64,000 nucleotides of DNA from Calditrichia bacterium (lineage in GTDB: Bacteria > Calditrichota > Calditrichia > RBG-13-44-9 > J075): NCBI GenBank assembly GCA_028284445.1, contig JANQRS010000050.1, positions 186,001 to 250,000 of the forward strand. Reading direction: 5' to 3'. Below the pieces are notes generated by a model, which was not told the DNA's origin, made no database searches, and worked only from the letters and a program-made list of their open reading frames with translations. This document shows positions 53,140-60,075 of the stretch, in pieces; the first letter of the stretch is position 1, and each line of letters opens with the position of its first letter. Position numbers and translations under genes: made by a program.

Positions 53140-54489
53140 ATGAAGATGGCATCCGGAAAAGAGACGATTCAGGCAATCCGCGAAGCAATTCGTATATCGC
53201 CCGGGAATATCGCTTTGAGAAAACACCTGGCAGATCTTCTGCTTGATGAAGGTGAAGTGGATGAAGCGGAAAAGGAATACCGCAGTGCCCTTGCCGACGA
53301 CCCGGAAAATATCGAAGTGAAATTGGGTTTGGCCAAGGCGTTCTTCCAACAAGGGAAGAATTCCGCAGCGCTGGTGATCCTGGAAGAATTGACTCGTCAT
53401 AGCAATCCGTCTGCTGAAGCATTTTTGCTCTCTGCCTTGCTCTTTCATCGCTCCGGTGAAAAAGCTGAGGCCAGCCAGGCCTATCGTGAAGCGGTTAAGC
53501 GCGATCCGACACTCTTTGATCCGGAATTAGAGATGCAGCTTGAAATCCACGAGAACACCCCAGCCGAGGAAGATGAAGCAATGCGGCTTAAGAATACCGT
53601 TGAAGACTTCGGTGATATGCAGGAAGGCGAGGTTGAACGTCCGCAAATCTCATTCGATGAAGTCGGCGGTATGGATAAGGTCAAAGAAGAAGTGCGGATG
53701 AAAATTATCCATCCGCTGGAACATCCGGAAATATACAAGGCATATGGCAAGAAAATTGGCGGCGGCATCCTGATGTATGGCCCGCCGGGATGTGGAAAGA
53801 CGCATCTTGCGCGTGCAACAGCCGGCGAAGTCAGCGCCAATTTTATATCGGTTGGCCTTCATGACGTGCTCAATATGTATATTGGTCAAAGCGAAAATAA
53901 CCTGCATGAACTCTTCGAGCTGGCGCGCACCAACAAGCCTTGTGTGCTCTTTTTCGACGAGGTGGATGCCCTTGGCGCCAGTCGCAGCGATATGCGTCAA
54001 AATGCCGGGCGCCAATTGATCAATCAATTCCTGGCGGAAATGGATGGCGTCAGCGCAGACAATGAGGGGGTATTGATCCTTGCAGCAACCAATGCGCCCT
54101 GGCACCTGGATTCGGCCTTTCGCCGACCCGGTCGCTTTGACCGCATCATTTTTGTGCCGCCGCCGGATCAACCGGCCCGGGCCGCCATTCTTCAAATTAT
54201 GCTAAAAGATAAGCCGGCAGAGAACATCGATTTTAAGAAAATTGCCCGCAAAACAGAGGGTTTTTCGGGCGCAGACCTGAAAGCCGTGGTTGATATTGCC
54301 GTTGAAGCGAAATTAAACGAAGCCATGAAAAAAGGCATTCCCACACCGCTTACCAGCAAAGACCTGTTGTCAGCCGCGAAATCGCTGAAGCCAACCACTC
54401 GCGAATGGTTTGCGACGGCGCGGAACTACGCACTCTATTCCAATCAAAGTGGCATCTACGACGATATCATTGCCTACCTGAAGCTCTAA
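53140..54489 (+). CDS. TPR-AAA+ ATPase of the Cdc48/VCP-like type
   Basis: A 449-residue cytosolic protein. Residues 5-125 are four tetratricopeptide-type helix pairs (AIRISPGNIALRKHLADLLLDEGEVDEAEKEYRSAL is the clearest). A linker leads to the AAA+ domain: FDEVGGMDKVKEEVRMKIIHPLEHPE is the Cdc48-family N-linker, Walker A is GPPGCGKTH, Walker B is CVLFFDEVDALG, and FRRPGRFDRIIFVPPP is the second region of homology with the arginine finger. A small helical lid follows. Only one AAA+ ring is present, unlike Cdc48. It is translated right behind the S9 peptidase (three bases) and before the TPR membrane protein. It probably remodels a protein brought by its TPR part. Confidence 0.82.
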   Translation: MKMASGKETIQAIREAIRISPGNIALRKHLADLLLDEGEVDEAEKEYRSALADDPENIEVKLGLAKAFFQQGKNSAALVILEELTRHSNPSAEAFLLSALLFHRSGEKAEASQAYREAVKRDPTLFDPELEMQLEIHENTPAEEDEAMRLKNTVEDFGDMQEGEVERPQISFDEVGGMDKVKEEVRMKIIHPLEHPEIYKAYGKKIGGGILMYGPPGCGKTHLARATAGEVSANFISVGLHDVLNMYIGQSENNLHELFELARTNKPCVLFFDEVDALGASRSDMRQNAGRQLINQFLAEMDGVSADNEGVLILAATNAPWHLDSAFRRPGRFDRIIFVPPPDQPARAAILQIMLKDKPAENIDFKKIARKTEGFSGADLKAVVDIAVEAKLNEAMKKGIPTPLTSKDLLSAAKSLKPTTREWFATARNYALYSNQSGIYDDIIAYLKL

Positions 54490-54499
54490 CGGAGACACG

Positions 54500-55741
54500 A
54501 TGACGGAAAATATGCAACGCGCTCAGCTGTTGATTCAACAGGCGAGATGGCCGGAGGCAGAAAAAGAGATTCGCGGGGCAATTGCCGAGAGCCCGGATGA
54601 ACCGTTGGCACATGCCTGGTTGGCCATCACCCTCATTGAGCAGGAACAAAAGAAGCCGGCAGCAGAGGCTGCCCAAAAAGCGATTCTGTTGGAACCGGAT
54701 TGGGCCTATTCGCATTATGTTATGGCCCTGGTCTACTTTCGGTTGGATGATAACAAAAAAGCTCGACGGGCCATCGACGAAGCGATTCGTCTCGATCCCC
54801 GGGATGAGCGCTTTTATGGACTGCTCAGCGGCATTCATTTGAACGAAAGAAATTGGAAAGAGGCATTGGCTGCCGCAGAAGCCGGACTCGAAATTGACCC
54901 GGAAGACGCTGAATGTGTAAATTTGCGGGCCAATGCCCTGGTGCAGCTGGGGCGCCGCGATGAAGCCGGCGAAGCAATCGGATCGGCTTTGGAGAATGAT
55001 CCGGATAACGCTTTTACCCATGCCAATCAGGGCTGGGCCTTGCTGCATTCCGGCGATTACAAGAAGGCAATGGCGCATTTTCGCGAAGCCTTGCGGATTG
55101 ATCCGGAAATGGACTGGGCCCGCGAGGGTATCGTTGAATCGCTGAAGGCCCATAATCCGATTTACCGGATTATGTTGAGTTATTTTCTCTACATGTCGCG
55201 GTTGAGTTCCAAAGCGCAATGGGCAATCATTCTTGGTCTTGTTATCGGATCGCGCTTACTTGGGCAATTCGCTGAAAGCAATCCGGATTTTGCCCCATTT
55301 GTGTATCCGATTTTGGGCGTTTATCTTGTTTTCGTCTTATTGTCCTGGATTGCCAAGCCCCTGTTCGATTTGCTGCTGCGATTTAATCGCTTTGGGCGAT
55401 TGGCGTTGTCGGACGATCAGATTAATACCACCAATTGGATTGCCGGCTGTGCCGGTCTTTCCGTACTATTTGTTGTCATGGCATTGACAACCGGTAACGG
55501 TGTCTTTTGGGCCGGCGCCCTCGGCAGCTTTGCACTGATTTTACCAGTTTCGAATGCCTTTTCCCGGGACGCTGGTCGCAAGCGGAATATACTGATCGGC
55601 TATGCCGGTGTTTTATCAGTGATCGGGGGACTGGGATTAATAATGGCCCTTCAAGGCGCGCCTGCCGCCGCAACGCTTGGCGGCATCTTCACCCTCGGTA
55701 TTGTTGCGTATACCTGGATTGCCAACTTCATGACCACATAA
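54500..55741 (+). CDS. TPR protein with C-terminal membrane domain
   Basis: A 413-residue protein. The N-terminal half contains about six TPR units (LIQQARWPEAEKEIRGAI, LAITLIEQEQKKPAAEAAQKAI, MALVYFRLDDNKKARRAIDEAI, ANALVQLGRRDEAGEAIGSAL, GWALLHSGDYKKAMAHFREAL). From about residue 235 six hydrophobic segments follow (WAIILGLVIGSRLL, VYPILGVYLVFVLLSWI, GCAGLSVLFVVMALTT, GSFALILPVSN, ILIGYAGVLSVIGG, GIFTLGIVAYTWIA). It therefore exposes TPRs to the cytosol from the inner membrane. The gene follows the TPR-AAA+ gene by 10 nt and has ACGGAGACACG before the ATG. The pair of TPR proteins may dock on each other; function unknown. Confidence 0.78.
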   Translation: MTENMQRAQLLIQQARWPEAEKEIRGAIAESPDEPLAHAWLAITLIEQEQKKPAAEAAQKAILLEPDWAYSHYVMALVYFRLDDNKKARRAIDEAIRLDPRDERFYGLLSGIHLNERNWKEALAAAEAGLEIDPEDAECVNLRANALVQLGRRDEAGEAIGSALENDPDNAFTHANQGWALLHSGDYKKAMAHFREALRIDPEMDWAREGIVESLKAHNPIYRIMLSYFLYMSRLSSKAQWAIILGLVIGSRLLGQFAESNPDFAPFVYPILGVYLVFVLLSWIAKPLFDLLLRFNRFGRLALSDDQINTTNWIAGCAGLSVLFVVMALTTGNGVFWAGALGSFALILPVSNAFSRDAGRKRNILIGYAGVLSVIGGLGLIMALQGAPAAATLGGIFTLGIVAYTWIANFMTT

Positions 55742-55751
55742 ACACAGATTC

Positions 55752-57605
55752 ATGGCAAAAAGAAAACTGACTGACTTATTGAAGGAGCGGCTGCAAAATC
55801 TTCCTACGCAGCCGGGTGTCTACCTGTACAAAAATGAGGCCGGCAAGGTGCTTTATGTCGGCAAGGCAAAGGTGCTGCGCAATCGCGTTCGCAGCTATTT
55901 TCAGGATTCCGCCAATCTTCATCCACGAACCCAGCGGCTTGTCAAACTGATCCATGATCTCGAAACGATCATCGTTGATTCCGAAGTGGAAGCGCTGATC
56001 CTGGAAGCCAATCTCATAAAGGAGCATCGTCCCCGTTTTAACATCCTGCTGCGTGACGATAAATCATACCCTTATATTCGCATTACCAAAGAACCGTTTC
56101 CGCGGGTTTTTGTGACCCGAACAATTATCAAAGACGGTTCCAAATACCTCGGACCGTATACCGACGTAAAGCATCTGCGATACATTATGCGCACGGTTCA
56201 TAAGATTTTTCCAATTCGCACCTGCAAGTTTTTCCTGGATGACAAAACCATCGCAGCGCGCAAAGTGAAGCTCTGCCTGGAATATCACATCAAGCGCTGC
56301 GAAGGGCCCTGCGAGGGACTTGTTGATCAGGAATCTTATCAAAAGATGATCGGACAGGTGGCGCGCTTCCTGAAAGGCAAAACCCGTGATCTGCTTAGCG
56401 AATTGGAAAGTGATATGCATGAGAAGGCAGAAAAAATGCACTTCGAAGAAGCGGCGCGAATTCGCGACCAGATTCAACTGATCAGCGAATACGATTTTAT
56501 GCCAAGGAAAGTGTCGCTAACCGATGATGTGGATAAGGACGTTGTGGCGCTGGCTCATGAAGACGAAGATGCATGCACCGTTGTCTTCCAGATTCGTGAC
56601 GGCAAGGTGATTGGCCGGCAGCACTACTACCTCGATGGGGTGGAAGGGCAGGAGGAGCCGGAGATCTTGCGGGATTTTATCCATCAGTTCTACGTGAACG
56701 CTGAATACTATCCGCCGCAAATTTTGCTGCCCTTCGATCTTGGTGATGATCAGGTGGTCACAGAAAAGTGGCTGAATCAGTCTGCGGAGAGCAAAGTGGA
56801 AATCAGCATTCCGCAAATAGGGGATAAGCGCAAGCTCGTGCAAATGTGTCAGAAGAATGCCCGTTTCTTGCTGGACGAACTGAAACTGCAGAAGCTCAAG
56901 CGCAAAGACCATGTGTCTTTCAATGTGCGTGAACTCCAGAAGCATCTAAATATGGAAAAACCGCCGATGCGCATTGAAGGATTTGATATCTCCAATATCC
57001 AGGGAACTGATGCGGTTGCTTCGATGGTTTGCTTTGTTAACGGGCGCCCGCGCAAAAGTGAATACCGAATTTTCAAGATTCGCTCCAGCCACACGCCGGA
57101 TGATTTTAGAATGATGAACGAAGCGGTGTATCGCCGCTATAAGCGCCGCCTGGCAGAAGAAGCAGAGTTGCCGGATCTTATCCTGATCGATGGTGGCAAG
57201 GGGCAGCTCAGCAGCGCCGTGCAGGCCCTGGCAGTTTTGGGGGTGGAGGGACAACTGCCGATTATTGGCCTGGCCAAGCGCCTGGAAGAGGTGTTTATCC
57301 CCGACAATAGCGACCCCATGAATATCCCCAAGCGCAGTTCCGGATTAAAGCTGCTGCAGCAGGTGCGCGATGAGGCCCATCGCTTTGCAGTCAGCCATTT
57401 CCGCAAGCAGCACAAAAAGACCCTTCTCAAATCCCCCCTCGATGACATCCCCGGCATCGGACCGGCTCGCAAGCAACATTTACTGAAAACCTTCGGATCT
57501 CTCGCCCGTATTCGCGAAGCCACTCTCGAAGAGCTAAAATTGCAGGGGAAGCTGCCGCTATCGGTTGCAGAGACTTTGCAAGAGGCGCTGGCAAAACTCG
57601 ATTGA
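55752..57605 (+). CDS. uvrC: Excinuclease ABC subunit C
   Basis: A 617-residue protein with the complete UvrC plan: GIY-YIG nuclease (GVYLYKNEAGKVLYVGKAKVLRNRV, residues 17-42), UVR coiled-coil motif (LESDMHEKAEKMHFEEAARIRDQI near 217-240), RNase-H-like endonuclease domain (EGFDISNIQGTDAVASMVCFVNG, near 405-427; DLILIDGGKGQL near 473) and C-terminal HhH motifs (PLDDIPGIGPARKQHLLKTFGS). It makes both incisions around UvrB-bound DNA damage. The gene starts 10 nt after the TPR membrane gene and may share its transcript. Confidence 0.96.
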   Translation: MAKRKLTDLLKERLQNLPTQPGVYLYKNEAGKVLYVGKAKVLRNRVRSYFQDSANLHPRTQRLVKLIHDLETIIVDSEVEALILEANLIKEHRPRFNILLRDDKSYPYIRITKEPFPRVFVTRTIIKDGSKYLGPYTDVKHLRYIMRTVHKIFPIRTCKFFLDDKTIAARKVKLCLEYHIKRCEGPCEGLVDQESYQKMIGQVARFLKGKTRDLLSELESDMHEKAEKMHFEEAARIRDQIQLISEYDFMPRKVSLTDDVDKDVVALAHEDEDACTVVFQIRDGKVIGRQHYYLDGVEGQEEPEILRDFIHQFYVNAEYYPPQILLPFDLGDDQVVTEKWLNQSAESKVEISIPQIGDKRKLVQMCQKNARFLLDELKLQKLKRKDHVSFNVRELQKHLNMEKPPMRIEGFDISNIQGTDAVASMVCFVNGRPRKSEYRIFKIRSSHTPDDFRMMNEAVYRRYKRRLAEEAELPDLILIDGGKGQLSSAVQALAVLGVEGQLPIIGLAKRLEEVFIPDNSDPMNIPKRSSGLKLLQQVRDEAHRFAVSHFRKQHKKTLLKSPLDDIPGIGPARKQHLLKTFGSLARIREATLEELKLQGKLPLSVAETLQEALAKLD

Positions 57606-57632
57606 TGTTTGACACTTGATGTCTGAAACTGC
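57605..57632. repeat. Loose GATGTTTGACACTTGATG motif after uvrC
   Basis: TTGATGTTTGACACTTGATG overlaps the uvrC stop codon, followed by TCTGAAACTG. It resembles the motif that borders the type A palindromes, but no palindrome is present here. A weak match that could be chance. Confidence 0.35.
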
Positions 57633-57710
57633 ACATTGTGTGCCAAGCTGGAAGATGCAAAATCCAACCCTTGTTGTCTTAAGGCAATATCAAGACTAAG
57701 CTGGTTTTGC

Positions 57711-57740
57711 TTGAAATTGGAATTTTCGTAATCGTATATT
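57711..57740 (+). promoter_or_regulatory. Possible rpiR-type gene promoter
   Basis: TTGAAA (57711-57716) and TATATT (57735-57740) are 18 nt apart, about 75 nt before the RpiR start. GAAATTGGAATTTTC over the -35 box is a loose inverted repeat, a possible self-regulation site. Pattern only. Confidence 0.35.
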
Positions 57741-57805
57741 ATGCCTTCGTTTGCATTGTTTGATCGGCTGTTATAGTTTATGGAAATTCAAAATCAAGTC
57801 TTACC

Positions 57806-57810
57806 GGAGG
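57806..57810 (+). promoter_or_regulatory. Ribosome binding site that fixes the TTG start of the RpiR regulator
   Basis: GGAGG ends 4 nt before the TTG codon at 57815. There is no ATG in frame until residue 19, inside a conserved helix, so the TTG is almost certainly the start codon. Confidence 0.8.
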
Positions 57811-57814
57811 CTTC

Positions 57815-58678
57815 TTGGAAGATCATCTCAGTATTCTGAAGGAACGGGTAAAAGCGCGGATTTTTGATATGACGCCGTCTCAAAAAGTCATTGCCGATTA
57901 CATCCTGAAAAACCCGCAGAAATTTGCACTGAGTTCAATTCGTCAATTGGAAGAAGAGCTGAACACCAGTAAATCAACCATCGTGCGACTGGCGCAAATG
58001 CTTGGTTATCAGGGGTTTCAGGAACTGAAAAAAGATTTCTTGAACCCGATTCGGCAAAGTCTTGAGCCGATGAATCGCTATAAAAGCTTTCTCCTTGAAA
58101 AAAGCGAAACGCAAAACAATATGCTGGAAAATGTCGGTCAACTGGCGATTTCCAATATTGAAAAGACCATTAATCTCGTGGAGCAGGAACAGTTTAAGAA
58201 GGCGATTGATCTCCTGGAAAATGCCACGTATGTCTACACTATGGGGCTCGGCATTTCTTCCTACCTTGCCGATCTTGCCGCTTATCTCCTTACGCGTGTT
58301 TCCCTCAAAACATATGCCTTGCCGCCCGTTGGACTCAGCTTCGCAGAACAAATTATTAACCTTGAAGCAGGTGATGTTATTCTGACATTTCTCTTTCCAC
58401 CTTATTCGACTGAAACCATTGAAGGCGCGCGATTTGCCCAAGAAAGAGGTATCGAAGTAATTGGGATAACCGACTCGGTTACCAGTGAAATTGTGCCTTA
58501 CAGTGAAGCAGTTCTCGCCGTGCCGGTAGAAAGCGCCATCTGGGCAAATTCTGTTGTCTCTCCACTGGTTCTCGTCTATGCTTTATGCTCTCATATCGGC
58601 CTAAGCCGCAAGCCTGAAACCCTTAAGACCATCGAAACAATCGAATCTCTCCGAAAGAGTCAGCAAAAGAAGAGATAA
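57815..58678 (+). CDS. MurR/RpiR-family transcriptional regulator
   Basis: A 287-residue protein. Residues 1-80 form the winged HTH_6 domain (FDMTPSQKVIADYILKNPQKFALSSIRQLEEELNTSKSTIVRLAQMLGYQGFQELKKDF). Residues 120-260 form a SIS (sugar isomerase) fold (DLLENATYVYTMGLGISSYLADLAAYLLTR and GDVILTFLFPPYSTETIEGARFAQERGIEVIGITDS). RpiR proteins usually bind sugar phosphates and repress genes of sugar use. Here the neighbouring unit is a peptidase plus TonB receptor, so the ligand may be an amino sugar or peptidoglycan fragment, which is inference. TGTTTCA operator copies lie just after the gene, in the next promoter. TTG start. Confidence 0.88.
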   Translation: MEDHLSILKERVKARIFDMTPSQKVIADYILKNPQKFALSSIRQLEEELNTSKSTIVRLAQMLGYQGFQELKKDFLNPIRQSLEPMNRYKSFLLEKSETQNNMLENVGQLAISNIEKTINLVEQEQFKKAIDLLENATYVYTMGLGISSYLADLAAYLLTRVSLKTYALPPVGLSFAEQIINLEAGDVILTFLFPPYSTETIEGARFAQERGIEVIGITDSVTSEIVPYSEAVLAVPVESAIWANSVVSPLVLVYALCSHIGLSRKPETLKTIETIESLRKSQQKKR

Positions 58679-58686
58679 TTTTTTTC

Positions 58687-58715
58687 TTGACAAATTATGT
58701 CTGGAAATTTATGTT
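58687..58715 (+). promoter_or_regulatory. Promoter of the M20 peptidase - TonB receptor unit
   Basis: TTGACA (58687-58692) and TATGTT (58710-58715) are separated by the ideal 17 nt. The -10 box overlaps the first TGTTTCA half-site, so a bound regulator would block polymerase. The start codon at 58908 is about 185 nt further, leaving a leader of that length. Confidence 0.7.
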
Positions 58716-58765
58716 TCACCATGAAACATTTGTTTCATTATTCTTTTTTGAAGAACAAATGTTTC
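58712..58765 (+). promoter_or_regulatory. Cluster of RpiR-type operators (TGTTTCA/TGAAACA)
   Basis: Half-sites TGTTTCA (58712-58718), TGAAACA (58722-58728) and TGTTTCA (58731-58737) form two overlapping inverted repeats with spacers of 3 and 2 nt. A fourth, imperfect one, GAACAAATGTTTC, lies at 58753-58765. The TGAAA/TTTCA wording is that of sites bound by RpiR-type dimers, and the RpiR gene ends 33 nt upstream. They cover the -10 region and the first transcribed bases. Confidence 0.7.
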
Positions 58766-58907
58766 TTTTGTGCCAAGATATAACCGCTGCATCCGGCGAT
58801 TAACAAAGGTCGCGGGCTGTCGTTTTAAGTAAGCCGTGCCTGCAGTTGTCTTTTTCCGAAACGCACAGTTAACAGAGGTCAATTTCTAAGGAAGGTCGTA
58901 TATCCCA

Positions 58908-60038
58908 ATGATAGAAGAAGCAAGGCTGCTGAATCGTTTCCTGGAAGTAACCGCCATACCCGGCGTTTCTCGCCAAGAGCGCCAAATAATCGATTTTCTG
59001 AAAGACTTCCTCCATGGGATTGGATTTGACTTCCAGGAAGACGATGCCGGAGCTCGCTTCCATGGTGATGCCGGAAACCTCATTTGCAAAGTTCCGGCTT
59101 CTGACGGCGCCACGAGTCGCGACACTTTTCTGCTGGCTGCTCATGTCGATACCATTCTTCCCAGCTGCACTCGCCCGATCGTTGAGGATGGCATCATAAA
59201 GAGTTCCGATGAGCGAATCCTCGGCGCTGACGATCGGGTTGGTGTTGCAATATTGATGGAGATTTTGAGCCTTATTTCGCAAAGAAAAATTGCCTGCCCA
59301 AACCTGGAGGTGGTCTTCCTTGTTGGCGAAGAGATCGGATTGCAAGGTTCCAAGCATCTGAATTATTCTCTAATCTCAGCCAAAAATGGATTTAATCTCG
59401 ATTGCTCGGCGCCAGTAGGACAGGTGGTTGTGAAGTCGCCGGGCGTCGTGGATCTTCGGATTGAGTTCGTGGGAAAACCGGCTCATTCTGCGGCCGCTGC
59501 GCAGAAGGGAATTAATGCGATTATCATGGCTTCAAAGGCGCTAGGCGGACTCAAAAAATCCGAGCTGAGCGAAGATCTTGTTTTTAATATCGGAATAATT
59601 AATGGTGGAGAGGCAGTTAATATCATTCCTGCTCGGGTCGTTGTTGACGGGGAAATTCGCGCCTTTGATGAGCGCATTATTCAAGAACAGATGGATCTTA
59701 TTCACAGTTGCGTGACACCTGTTGTGAAGGGAGTGGGAGGGAGTTACTCTGTCACCTCGTCCGAACGCTACCCGTCCTTTAGCTTGAAAGATGAAAACAG
59801 ATTACTGCTTTTGCTGGAAACCGCCTATGCGCATGCCAACGTAGAATTTGACCCTATCCATTATATGGCCGGAAGCGATGCTAATATTTTTAATAGCCAT
59901 GGCATCAATACCGTAAACATCGGTCTTGGATATGTAAACAACCATTCCCGTGACGAATACATTGCTGTTACTGATCTGGTGAAAGGAGCGGAGATCGCCG
60001 CTGGACTTGTCAAAGTCGCCTCCACTCTTGAGTGCTAG
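58908..60038 (+). CDS. M20-family metallopeptidase (peptidase-T-like)
   Basis: A 376-residue cytosolic enzyme. The metal ligands of the M20 clan are in LLAAHVDTILP (H and D), GADDRVGVAIL (bridging D), VGEEIGLQGS (catalytic E and ligand E) and HYMAGSDANIF (final region; H346-like and the SD turn). VEFVGKPAHSAAAAQKGINAI is the lid-domain motif (histidine). It is closest to tripeptidase-type M20 peptidases, which finish imported peptides in the cytosol. AAGGAAGGTCG precedes the ATG. It follows the RpiR operators and precedes the TonB receptor by 37 nt, as in import-and-degrade units. Confidence 0.87.
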   Translation: MIEEARLLNRFLEVTAIPGVSRQERQIIDFLKDFLHGIGFDFQEDDAGARFHGDAGNLICKVPASDGATSRDTFLLAAHVDTILPSCTRPIVEDGIIKSSDERILGADDRVGVAILMEILSLISQRKIACPNLEVVFLVGEEIGLQGSKHLNYSLISAKNGFNLDCSAPVGQVVVKSPGVVDLRIEFVGKPAHSAAAAQKGINAIIMASKALGGLKKSELSEDLVFNIGIINGGEAVNIIPARVVVDGEIRAFDERIIQEQMDLIHSCVTPVVKGVGGSYSVTSSERYPSFSLKDENRLLLLLETAYAHANVEFDPIHYMAGSDANIFNSHGINTVNIGLGYVNNHSRDEYIAVTDLVKGAEIAAGLVKVASTLEC

Positions 60039-60075
60039 ATAATGCTTCCATTGTGATTACCAACGAGGAGAAATT

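Noticed and set aside
58712..58765. Part of a tandem duplication
   Set aside because: The half-sites alternate in orientation and sit on a promoter, which fits operators better than a direct repeat.
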